NCBI RefSeq assembly: GCF_018156225.1
Contig: NZ_JAGTAR010000001.1
Location: 186,001 to 250,000 of the forward strand
Direction: 5' to 3'
Length of the DNA: 64,000 bases
Source of the DNA: Carboxylicivirga sediminis
GTDB lineage: Bacteria > Bacteroidota > Bacteroidia > Bacteroidales > Marinilabiliaceae
Shown: piece by piece, positions 52,985 to 61,050 of the stretch
Position numbering within the stretch: the first letter of the stretch is position 1
Layout: every line of letters begins with the position of its first letter
Notes under the pieces: generated by a model
What the model was told of the DNA's origin: nothing
Databases searched by the model: none
Seen by the model: the letters and a program-made list of their open reading frames with translations, nothing else
Made by a program: the position numbers and the translations under genes

Positions 52985-53488
52985 TTAGTAGGTATTAGTA
53001 TGCTCGTAGGCGACATTAAATACACCATCAGTCATTATAATTGGCTCGCCATCAGTTGTGGAATCTGTAAACTTAATTTGAAACTCTCCACTAACTCGCT
53101 TATTCTCCTCATCAATCTGATGTATAATAAGGTAAGTCTGCTCGCTTTTAATACTCTCATAACGCCATGCCACACCATCACCACCAATAATGAATGCTAA
53201 ACTGGCGTCAAAATCCAACAGCTTTTTGTCAGGCTCAATGCTTGCCTTATTAATTTTAATAGTCATTGCTTCTTCCTGATAGTAATCCGGATCCTCTACT
53301 GCTGCAGAGATCGACAACTCATCAAACTTCTCATTTAGGTAACTCCAGCTGCGGGTAGCTAACCAGGTTTCATTATCCTTTTCAGCCTTAAAAACAAAAT
53401 CTGCTACTTCAGGATCATTCGTGTTATTCTCACATGAGCAGATGACGAAGCTGACTATTACAACTGCAATAAAATTCAAGTATCTCAT
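52985..53488 (-). CDS. Small lipoprotein of unknown function
   Basis: 167 residues with a lipobox (IVSFVICSC). The mature part starts with acidic residues and has FVFKAEKDNETWLATRSW, a pattern of Bacteroidota lipoproteins in which a conserved Trp follows the first strand. Later segments (GGDGVAWRYESIKSEQTYLI, RVSGEFQIKFTD) indicate a small beta-sandwich. I do not recognise a named family. It is convergent with the UPF0597 gene and 95 bp upstream of the helicase stop on the same strand. Confidence 0.7.
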   Translation of the reverse strand: MRYLNFIAVVIVSFVICSCENNTNDPEVADFVFKAEKDNETWLATRSWSYLNEKFDELSISAAVEDPDYYQEEAMTIKINKASIEPDKKLLDFDASLAFIIGGDGVAWRYESIKSEQTYLIIHQIDEENKRVSGEFQIKFTDSTTDGEPIIMTDGVFNVAYEHTNTY

Positions 53489-53583
53489 ATCAAGGCTATT
53501 TATTGGTTAATTTCCTTAAGATGTCGATACCAACAGAATGGTTGCGTTATCAATTTAAGAAACACACCCATACCTTAGAACTC

Positions 53584-54858
53584 CTATCTCTTTTTCCTTC
53601 TAAAATCCGGATTTTGAGCCCCCCGCTTTTTATTCCGGTTAGCAAAATACTCTTGTTTCCTGCGCTGCTTTTCCTTCTCAAATTCCTTCTTTTCTTCAGC
53701 ATTCATTGGTTTGTCGGTCTGCGGGAAAGGATGATCGCGCACCACCTCAATCTTTTGCTTGATCAGGTTCTCAATGGCTCTTATATAGGCATTCTCTTCA
53801 GGCTCGCACAGGGAGATGGCCACACCCTCTTCTCCAGCCCGGCCACAGCGTCCAATACGGTGTACATAGGTTTCTGACTCGTTGGGGATGTCATAGTTGA
53901 TAACGTAGCGTAGCTTATCAATATCAATACCACGAGCTGCAATATCGGTCGCCACCAATACGCGTATTTCGCCTGCCTTAAATTGCTTCAGAGCTTTCTG
54001 TCGTTGATTCTGACTCTTCTCGCCATGTATGGCAGCACTGCTAATTTTTTTCTGACGCAGGTTACGTACGATGCGATCGGCACCGTGCTTGGTGCGCGAG
54101 AACAGCAATACCTGTTCCATGTCCTCGTCCTTCAGAATGTGTAGCAGCAGGTTCTTCTTACTTTCCTTATTGGTGGTATATACATGCTGTTGAATGGTTT
54201 CGGCAGTTGAGGATACCGGGTTTACCGTTACCTTTTGTGGCTTCACCAATATTTGCTGCGACAGTTTGAGGATCTTAGGTGGCATGGTTGCCGAAAAGAA
54301 CAGCGATTGACGTTCCTGGGGCAGCATCACCAGCAGTTTTTTGATATCATGAATAAAGCCCATATCCAGCATGCGATCGGCCTCATCCAGCACAAAATAC
54401 TTAATATCACGGAAAGAAATAATGCCTTGCTCCTTTAAGTCGAGCAGACGCCCTGGTGTGGCTATCAGCACATCCACCCCTTGCCTGAGCGTTCGAACCT
54501 GCGGACCTTGTGGCACACCGCCAAAAATAACGGCGCTTCTTAGCTTAGTGTACTTACCATAGGTTTTAAAGCTTTCGCCTATTTGAATAGCAAGCTCCCT
54601 GGTTGGTGTTACTATCAGAGCCAGCATCTTCCTTCTTCCGCGCTGACCATCGATATCCTGCATGGCATGTTGAATGATGGGGATGGCAAAGGCAGCTGTT
54701 TTACCAGTGCCGGTTTGTGCACTGCCCAGTACATCTTCACGCTTAAGAATAAAAGGAATAGCTTCGGCCTGAATGGCGGTTGGGTGTGTATAGTTTTCAT
54801 CCCTTAATGCCTTGAGAATGGCAGGATGTAAATTTAAATCTTCAAATTTCACTTGCAT
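53584..54858 (-). CDS. DEAD-box RNA helicase (RhlE-type)
   Basis: 424 residues, cytoplasmic. The motifs are complete: Q motif (THPTAIQAEAIP), I (GSAQTGTGKTAAF), Ia (VTPTRELAIQIG), II (FVLDEADRMLDMGF), III (FSATMP), IV (VLLFSRTKHGADRI), V (VATDIAARGIDID) and VI (YVHRIGRCGRAGEEG). The C-terminal tail is basic (KEFEKEKQRRKQEYFANRNK), as in RhlE-type helicases that act in ribosome assembly or RNA decay. The length is typical. Confidence 0.95.
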   Translation of the reverse strand: MQVKFEDLNLHPAILKALRDENYTHPTAIQAEAIPFILKREDVLGSAQTGTGKTAAFAIPIIQHAMQDIDGQRGRRKMLALIVTPTRELAIQIGESFKTYGKYTKLRSAVIFGGVPQGPQVRTLRQGVDVLIATPGRLLDLKEQGIISFRDIKYFVLDEADRMLDMGFIHDIKKLLVMLPQERQSLFFSATMPPKILKLSQQILVKPQKVTVNPVSSTAETIQQHVYTTNKESKKNLLLHILKDEDMEQVLLFSRTKHGADRIVRNLRQKKISSAAIHGEKSQNQRQKALKQFKAGEIRVLVATDIAARGIDIDKLRYVINYDIPNESETYVHRIGRCGRAGEEGVAISLCEPEENAYIRAIENLIKQKIEVVRDHPFPQTDKPMNAEEKKEFEKEKQRRKQEYFANRNKKRGAQNPDFRRKKR

Positions 54859-55006
54859 ATTTTGCTGTTAATAACGGCTCGCATACTAATAGTGGTGAAT
54901 TACGAGCTCATTGCTATCAAACCGCTACGCCGTTGTGTATTATTTTGCAAAGATACTACTTTAAAGGTTAACAGCCGATTTTAATTTTAAGGTCCATGCT
55001 TATGGC

Positions 55007-55975
55007 TCAAACAAGTTCTGTTTCAATTGCCACTTCCTCCTTTTCACACACCCATATATTTCGGGCAAACTTTTTACCCTTTTTCTCCACCTGACAAACA
55101 TCAGCCACCTTAAGCCCTGCCTGGTTAATAATCACTTCAATATCCGAAGTTGATACAATAATTAAGCGTGTGGCCAACTCGGCCGCCGAACGGATGATGT
55201 GTAAAGAGTTATCATCATCGGAATGGCTGAATAAATTGTATGGCAAGTCAATAATGGCAGCATCATACTGTGTGCTATGGTCCTTTAAGTCGGTGCGGTA
55301 CACATTGGCCGTATAGTTGTAATGAGCCAGATTTTTGCGCGTTGACACACAAGCTTTCCAATGTATGTCGCAGCCCTCAATGTGAAGGCCTGAGATGCAG
55401 GCTTCGAGCATAACAGTGCCCACCCCACAACCGGCATCTAACAGCCGTTTGTTTTTATCACCTTGGGAGGCAATGCTCACAAGGGTTTTGGCAATATCCA
55501 TGTTGATGGCACTGCTGAATGACACCGGCTTATTCTTGTGCTTAAACCAGTCGGTATTGTGCTTCACCAGCTCCCCAAAGTACCAGGTATTTTGGTAGCA
55601 GGCGATTGAATAGATGATGGTGGGCGTCACATAATCGGGTTCACCTTCAATGCAATAACCCACATCCTTTAGCTTACCAAGGCGCTCGTTATAGCTGGTT
55701 GCATCCCCTTCGAGCAACAGGTATTCTGCCTTGAAGCCATCAGTGCAAATGTTTTTCTGACGGATGCAATCAATCAGCTGGTCGTAATCATTGGCCATGG
55801 CCATAATATCCAGCCTGTTTTTAACAAAAGGACTGATTGACGGGTCTATTTTAATATTGGTAAATAAGAGCTTTTGCCGGACTTCCTCCCCAAAAAGTTG
55901 CCGGGCTTCCAACTGACATAACTCGCTATTATGCGTGTCGTACTTAAATGTATAGATGTGGTTGTATTGGCGCAT
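55007..55975 (-). CDS. TRM11-like SAM-dependent methyltransferase (UPF0020 family)
   Basis: 322 residues, cytoplasmic. The N-terminal half is a variable, possibly RNA-binding region (IYTFKYDTHNSELCQLEARQ). The C-terminal half is a methyltransferase domain: SAM motif I LLDAGCGVGTVMLEACISG, acidic loop IEGCDIHWKAC, and a motif IV that reads AAIIDLPYNLFS instead of the usual DPPYG or NPPY. It resembles TRM11/UPF0020 proteins that methylate tRNA guanosines. No THUMP domain is obvious. It lies 148 bp upstream of the helicase gene on the same strand, so an RNA role is plausible. Confidence 0.8.
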   Translation of the reverse strand: MRQYNHIYTFKYDTHNSELCQLEARQLFGEEVRQKLLFTNIKIDPSISPFVKNRLDIMAMANDYDQLIDCIRQKNICTDGFKAEYLLLEGDATSYNERLGKLKDVGYCIEGEPDYVTPTIIYSIACYQNTWYFGELVKHNTDWFKHKNKPVSFSSAINMDIAKTLVSIASQGDKNKRLLDAGCGVGTVMLEACISGLHIEGCDIHWKACVSTRKNLAHYNYTANVYRTDLKDHSTQYDAAIIDLPYNLFSHSDDDNSLHIIRSAAELATRLIIVSTSDIEVIINQAGLKVADVCQVEKKGKKFARNIWVCEKEEVAIETELV

Positions 55976-56223
55976 AATAAGTGTAATGTATTTTGAGTTG
56001 TTTTACTCGCTTATATATATCTGGCTGTTATGCCTGGCACAAAGGTATCTTAGCTGTGTAAGACTGCAAAATCTGACGATTAAAGATATCTGAAACATCA
56101 TTAATTCAGATAGAACTGCTCCTAACCATCAATTATTTCATCCAATAATCCCACTAATATAAAACAAACGCAAATAATTCAAGTGAATCATCTGCGTTGT
56201 CAAATATTATCAATAGCTAAGCT

Positions 56224-57354
56224 CTATAAATTATCAACAATGCTCAACAGCACGGGCACCAGCGATTTGCCCAGTTTAATGGAGCGTTCGGGCGACCAGC
56301 CCAGCTCTGCGTCAGGGATATTGGCGTTTTGCTTAAATGGCATTTCCAGGGTTTGCGACAAACAGTGAAACTCCTCGCCCAGATTTTTAGAACCAATCTG
56401 CAGGTTAGCTTTACCCGGCTCATTCTTTGGGTAGCCATATTCCTTCTGCATATCTGGATTAATGGCCATCCAGTTACCTATAAAACTATCGGTTAGTTGC
56501 TTCAGCTTGTCGTCGAATGAAGGGATACCTTCGATACCCGAAATAAAGTTATATGGCAGGCCTTCATCGCCATGCACATCAAGCACAAAGTCCATACCTG
56601 TTTCTCGCATTTTCTCTTTCACATAGTACACCTCCGGACTGTTTTCGATACTTGGCTCGGCCCATTCGCGATTTAGGTTAACACCTTTGGCATTGACCCG
56701 CAGGTTGCCCAATATGCTGCCATCAATATTCATGTTGGGCACCAGGTAGAAATTAGCCTTCTGAAGCAGGGTAAGGGCTGTGGCATCCTCTTCATCCAAG
56801 AGGCGCTCAATTAAGCCCAGCATAAACCACTCAGCCATTGTTTCGCCGGGGTGCTGGCGGGCTATCACCCACAATTTTTTCTTCGAGTCGTTGTCGTCAC
56901 CAATCTTCAGGAAGTCGATGGGGCGCCCCTGTGTGGTATGACCGATACACTCCAGCGCACATTTAGGCGATAACTGTGCCTCATTGATCATGTCGAGGTG
57001 TTGCTCATACGAGAAGGGTGCAAAGTAGGCGATATATACCGAGTCGTGCTCAGGTGTCAGCTCCATGCTTAAAATCTGTCCATCGTACTGCGTGGGTATT
57101 TGAAACCAGGTGATACGATCGTAGGAAGCGCGGGCCTGGTAATTATCCCAGCCTTCGGGGTAGGCCGCATCGCCGGCATTGAGCAGATTGAGCTTACAGG
57201 CCGTGTCTTTGGCTCCCTGCACACGAAAATAGAACCACTGCAGGAAATCGGACCCGCTGTCTTTTCTGATATTTAATTGTATGTCTTTGGGGTTGTCGGC
57301 TTTGATGACTTCTACATTACCGGCATCAAAGGTTGAGGAGATTGTTATTTGCAT
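56224..57354 (-). CDS. M14 zinc carboxypeptidase, cytosolic carboxypeptidase-like
   Basis: 376 residues, no signal peptide. An N-terminal beta-sandwich (LQWFYFRVQGAKDTACKLNL, YIAYFAPFSYEQHLDMI) is typical of the cytosolic carboxypeptidase (CCP/Nna1) subfamily. Zinc ligands: HPGE in VIARQHPGETMAEWF and His in FVLDVHGDEGLPYNF; substrate motif NLNREW in AKGVNLNREWAEPS. CCP relatives in animals remove glutamate side chains from tubulin; bacterial ones have unknown substrates. The gene starts one base after the stop of the MarC gene, so the two are almost surely co-transcribed. A short C-terminal tail follows the catalytic Glu region (EMPFKQNANIPDAELGWSPE). Confidence 0.9.
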   Translation of the reverse strand: MQITISSTFDAGNVEVIKADNPKDIQLNIRKDSGSDFLQWFYFRVQGAKDTACKLNLLNAGDAAYPEGWDNYQARASYDRITWFQIPTQYDGQILSMELTPEHDSVYIAYFAPFSYEQHLDMINEAQLSPKCALECIGHTTQGRPIDFLKIGDDNDSKKKLWVIARQHPGETMAEWFMLGLIERLLDEEDATALTLLQKANFYLVPNMNIDGSILGNLRVNAKGVNLNREWAEPSIENSPEVYYVKEKMRETGMDFVLDVHGDEGLPYNFISGIEGIPSFDDKLKQLTDSFIGNWMAINPDMQKEYGYPKNEPGKANLQIGSKNLGEEFHCLSQTLEMPFKQNANIPDAELGWSPERSIKLGKSLVPVLLSIVDNL

Positions 57355-57355
57355 A

Positions 57356-57958
57356 TTATAAAACGTTTAACTTCTTAATAAAATCAAGCACTATATTGCC
57401 AAAGTTGGTCATAAACAGTTTAATGGCCATCGCCAGGAGGATAATACCAAAGAACTTCTTAAGTACATAAATACCACCTTGTCCAATGACGCGTTCAACC
57501 AGCTTGGTTCCCTTAAGCACACCATACACAACAATGATGTTCAGTAGCAAGGCAATAATGATGTTAATCGTATCGAACTCGGCCCTCAAGGATAGCAATG
57601 TAGTAAACGAACCGGCCCCTGCAATCAGCGGAAAAGCAATGGGCACAATAGAGGCTCCCGATGGCGAATCGTGCTTAAATATTTCAACACCCAGTATCAT
57701 CTCAAAGGCCATAACAAGCAGCACAAACGAACCTGCAATGGCAAATGATGAGATATCGACCCCAAACAAACTCAGGAGCGCTTCACCCACAAACAAAAAG
57801 ACAATAAGGATTGTAAAGGCAACCGATGTGGCCTGAAAAGCTTTGATGGGTCCGCTCTTCTTCTGAAGATCCAGAATAATAGGTATTGACCCAAGAATGT
57901 CAATCACCGCAAATAATACGATAAAGGCTGAAACAATTTGTAGATAATTAATGTCCAT
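57356..57958 (-). CDS. MarC family integral membrane protein
   Basis: 200 residues from ATG 57958, where the first membrane segment starts (YLQIVSAFIVLFAVIDILGS). Six hydrophobic segments in all, with the family's FAVIDILGSIPIIL and VPIAFPLIAGAGSFTTLLSL signatures. MarC proteins include SnatA, a transporter of small neutral amino acids, but most have no proven substrate. It is the first gene of a two-gene unit with the CCP-like carboxypeptidase (one-base gap). Together these suggest handling of small peptides or amino acids, which is only an inference. Confidence 0.9.
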   Translation of the reverse strand: MDINYLQIVSAFIVLFAVIDILGSIPIILDLQKKSGPIKAFQATSVAFTILIVFLFVGEALLSLFGVDISSFAIAGSFVLLVMAFEMILGVEIFKHDSPSGASIVPIAFPLIAGAGSFTTLLSLRAEFDTINIIIALLLNIIVVYGVLKGTKLVERVIGQGGIYVLKKFFGIILLAMAIKLFMTNFGNIVLDFIKKLNVL

Positions 57959-58080
57959 AGAACGAGGTTTTGAGCAAATATATAGCAAAATAACAGGAAG
58001 CATCGGGTTTAGTTGAATACAACCCACATGTTTTACGACATCCCTGGTAAAATCTGTTACACAAGATCAAGTTCTCAAAT

Positions 58081-58116
58081 AAAAAAGGCTGCTCACCTTG
58101 TCAGATGAACAGCCCT
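58081..58116 (-). terminator. Terminator of the SusCD operon
   Basis: On the minus strand GGCTGTTCATCT pairs with the complementary arm of AGGTGAGCAGCC and is followed by TTTTTT. It is about 77 bases past the last gene of the SusC-SusD-lipoprotein operon. Confidence 0.65.
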
Positions 58117-58192
58117 CAACCTAAGCTTTCATTTATCAATCCAATCCGGTGTTAAAAACATTTGTATATCAACACCAAAATTGCGTTTATCA

Positions 58193-58633
58193 CTATTCTA
58201 TTATTATAATAAGCTCTGCCCTGGCCGGATTTTTCGCTAAATCATAAATATCAAACTTCAAACGGTAGTAGCCCGACTGAATGTTATACGGAATATTACC
58301 ACCAAACAACACCAGCTCTTTCACCTCCTGCACCGTTTCCGACAAGGGAATCACCATCTCTTCAGGTTCCCAGGGCGTATCAATTCCTTTTAAAGAAGCC
58401 CCCTGTGCCACTGGCAATGCTTCCACAAATTCGAGGTTAACGCGACACTCTTTCAGTGCCACATCATCTTCAAATACCGCATCCAGCTTCATGATACCTC
58501 CACGTGCAAACTCTTGATTTTCAACAGGTGCAATTATTGTTACGTGGGGTGATTTTTTATCACCATCGTCTTTGCTGCAGGCCATTGTTAACGCTATTAA
58601 CAGCAGACCCAATATGTATTTCAAATTCTTCAT
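58193..58633 (-). CDS. DUF4625-type lipoprotein
   Basis: 146 residues with a lipobox (LIALTMAC). The mature part is one Ig-like beta-sandwich: SPHVTIIAPVENQEFARGG, IMKLDAVFEDDVALKECRVN and IQSGYYRLKFDIYDLAKNPA. By memory this fits DUF4625 proteins, often found at the end of SusCD operons. Its ATG overlaps the stop of the preceding gene by one base, so it is co-translated with it. A surface role in binding or presenting the ligand is inferred. Confidence 0.82.
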   Translation of the reverse strand: MKNLKYILGLLLIALTMACSKDDGDKKSPHVTIIAPVENQEFARGGIMKLDAVFEDDVALKECRVNLEFVEALPVAQGASLKGIDTPWEPEEMVIPLSETVQEVKELVLFGGNIPYNIQSGYYRLKFDIYDLAKNPARAELIIIIE

Positions 58634-59493
58634 TACTCTTCTTTTTTAATTAATTCGGTTGTTGAACAGGCATCAAATGGCATATAGCCATTATTGTAGT
58701 AGGCAAAAGCTCCCCACATATCTACTTCAATAACGCCATCTTCGGAATAGGTCGCGACCACTGGTTCTTCAAGGTGAATCTGCATATTACCATCCAGCAT
58801 CGACCATTTGTAGATTTTAATAGAACCATATCCTTCAGAGGCAGCAATTTCTTGTGGCATAAACTCAATGGTCTTACTTTCAAAATCTACCACACCAATA
58901 ATAATACGTCCATATCCCCAATAGTTGTATACCTCTATCTGGTTATAGGTATTCTCTACCTGCTTAATAGTCATGTATCCATACTCATCCCAATAACCAC
59001 TCTCTTCACCATTAATGGTGCCATAACGGATACTGTAGTCTATCTGGTTGTAAGTACCAAACAAGTAGGTATCTTCAAATACAGGTGGCTCATCGGTGGT
59101 GATGCTTTTAACCTCGCTAAAGGCAAAGCCATTTTCTGAGTAGGTGTATGCTTTATAATAGTAGGTAGTGCTACCCACCAGCTTATCTACCCATTTCTCT
59201 ATCTCCAGGTCATGCTGTTCGGCATTAATAATTGAAGTAGCAACCTCGGGAAATTCATCGTTGGCTGACACAAAAAACCCACTCTCCATAATGTTTTCAT
59301 CCCCATTCAAGGTAATGGTTGCTTTCAGCTTCACCCTGTCGAACGACAAACTATCGCTTTGAGTAGCGAATGTTGGCAGCAACTCTTTTGACACCCTGTT
59401 GTATTTATCGGCATCGACACTTTCATTACAGGACACCAGCATAAGCATAGCCCCCAATAACAACATGCAATATCTAATTATATTTAGCTTCAT
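58633..59493 (-). CDS. SusCD-associated lipoprotein, likely surface ligand-binding protein
   Basis: 286 residues from ATG 59493. Lipobox in LLLGAMLMLVSC. The first domain has KLKATITLNGDENIMESGFF and KLVGSTTYYYKAYTYSENG, a fibronectin-III-like pattern common in surface proteins of Bacteroidota. The second half (FGTYNQIDYSIRYGTINGEE, YGMTIKQ-type strands, IEVYNYWGYGRIIIGVVDFE) is a separate beta-rich domain of unknown family. Position after SusD (18 bp) suggests a surface ligand-binding protein like SusE/SusF. No direct substrate evidence. Confidence 0.75.
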   Translation of the reverse strand: MKLNIIRYCMLLLGAMLMLVSCNESVDADKYNRVSKELLPTFATQSDSLSFDRVKLKATITLNGDENIMESGFFVSANDEFPEVATSIINAEQHDLEIEKWVDKLVGSTTYYYKAYTYSENGFAFSEVKSITTDEPPVFEDTYLFGTYNQIDYSIRYGTINGEESGYWDEYGYMTIKQVENTYNQIEVYNYWGYGRIIIGVVDFESKTIEFMPQEIAASEGYGSIKIYKWSMLDGNMQIHLEEPVVATYSEDGVIEVDMWGAFAYYNNGYMPFDACSTTELIKKEE

Positions 59494-59511
59494 AATATAC
59501 AATTTATACTA

Positions 59512-61041
59512 TCAATCGTTTTGTTCGCTCTCATCAATCTGCGGGTTGTCCTGTATCTCACGTCTTGGAATCTGGAACACCCAGTTATTGGCACCGGCTG
59601 CTACTTCAAACTGACCGGGTATGCTGTGATTTGAATTGTCATATGCCCGATTGATGCCTTTATACAATCGCTTCAGATCGAAATACGAAAAACCTTCACC
59701 CCATAGTTCAATACGGCGCTGATGGTAGATGTATTCCACATCAACCTCGCTCATATCCCAGCCTGGCTGACGGTTTTCCATCAAAAGCCTTACAACTTCT
59801 GCTGCCATTACTGTATTACCCATGTGTGCATAGGCCTCTGCTTCGATCAGAATCATTTCGGCAGCCCGCATATACGGGTAATCCTGGGTCCAGTCATCCT
59901 TTCGACCAAACTTCAGGCTGGCATATGGGTTTTGAATATTGGGCGCCGTTTGAATATCCACTTTAAAGCGCTGATAGTCTTCTTGAGAGATACCTTCTGG
60001 GCCATTAAACAATTGCTTACGCACATCTTCATCGGGTATGCTGTGGTAGAGCTCATAATCAATTAAACGCGGTGATAAGATACCGGCATAGCCCGGGCTG
60101 TTATTTGATATATGTGAGAACCACGAAACAAGCGTTGTCTGCGTCTCAATGGTATGACGGTAACCCCAAATCCACTCAGGATTCGTGGCATCCATAAAGC
60201 CACTCTTCAGTTGCTCAACATCCATCAGTGAATAACCTGAATAAGCACTCTTAGCATGATCAGCTGCCTTTTGCCACTGCTGCGACAGCATATAATAGCG
60301 CGCCAGCAAACCATGAATAACATGGCTATCAATAGAGCGTTTATCATCTTGCCTGTCATAGTTGGCAGACAGTTGTAAAGCCAAAGTCAGATCATGCTCA
60401 ATCTGTTCAAACACACGTGCTACCGTATTGCGACCCTTAAGCGCTTCTGCCTCTTCCTCAGCAACACCATCAAGCGTTGAAAAATACAAGGGCACACCCG
60501 GTGCCTGGAGGTTAACTATTTCCTTCGTGATTACTTCCTGGTACAATTGAATCAGATACAGGTACGACATTCCTCTAACTGCATAGGTCTCAGCCAGACA
60601 ACTGTTGTAAAAATCCTCATCGTAACCGATAATGTATTCAGAAAGCTCATCGGCCATATCCAACAAACGGTTACCATTGGCAATAGCCGTGTAAAAAGTA
60701 TTCCAGATATAGGCCGTACGCACATTGGGTGCCGACCGATAACGGTGCAAATAATCCCACGAAAAATAATGACTGGTAGGTTGTGAGATATCCTGTGCCA
60801 TCATATCCGTGGCATGCAAGGTCATGGTGTAGTTAAAAGAGTCGTGATCACCCTGGTAACTCACCATAAAAAGATAAAGTCCATCAACAAGTGATTTTAA
60901 CTTATAGGGATATTCCCTTATTAGATCCTTAAGGTTGTCTCCGCCCTGCCCCGTTGTGTAGTCCGTGTCCAGCTCGTTGGAACATGATGCCAGTGACATC
61001 ATCAGGATGAAGGCTCCTATTTTAAAATTCTTCAAACTCAT
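59512..61041 (-). CDS. SusD/RagB family outer-membrane lipoprotein
   Basis: 509 residues, lipobox MMSLASC. SusD features: the N-terminal helical TPR scaffold (VRTAYIWNTFYTAIANGNRL, AETYAVRGMSYLYLIQLYQE), AKSAYSGYSLMD, and the C-terminal region PYMRAAEMILIEAEAYAHMG with RRIELWGEGFSYFDLKRLYK, the classic end signature. It caps the SusC porin and captures the ligand on the cell surface. It starts 9 bp after SusC. Genes for two lipoproteins follow. The ligand cannot be read from the sequence. Confidence 0.96.
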   Translation of the reverse strand: MSLKNFKIGAFILMMSLASCSNELDTDYTTGQGGDNLKDLIREYPYKLKSLVDGLYLFMVSYQGDHDSFNYTMTLHATDMMAQDISQPTSHYFSWDYLHRYRSAPNVRTAYIWNTFYTAIANGNRLLDMADELSEYIIGYDEDFYNSCLAETYAVRGMSYLYLIQLYQEVITKEIVNLQAPGVPLYFSTLDGVAEEEAEALKGRNTVARVFEQIEHDLTLALQLSANYDRQDDKRSIDSHVIHGLLARYYMLSQQWQKAADHAKSAYSGYSLMDVEQLKSGFMDATNPEWIWGYRHTIETQTTLVSWFSHISNNSPGYAGILSPRLIDYELYHSIPDEDVRKQLFNGPEGISQEDYQRFKVDIQTAPNIQNPYASLKFGRKDDWTQDYPYMRAAEMILIEAEAYAHMGNTVMAAEVVRLLMENRQPGWDMSEVDVEYIYHQRRIELWGEGFSYFDLKRLYKGINRAYDNSNHSIPGQFEVAAGANNWVFQIPRREIQDNPQIDESEQND

Positions 61042-61050
61042 GCTTACTAA

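Noticed and set aside
53503-53877. Plus-strand hydrophobic protein at the 3' end of the helicase gene
   Set aside because: It overlaps the conserved helicase C-terminus antisense and has no support of its own.
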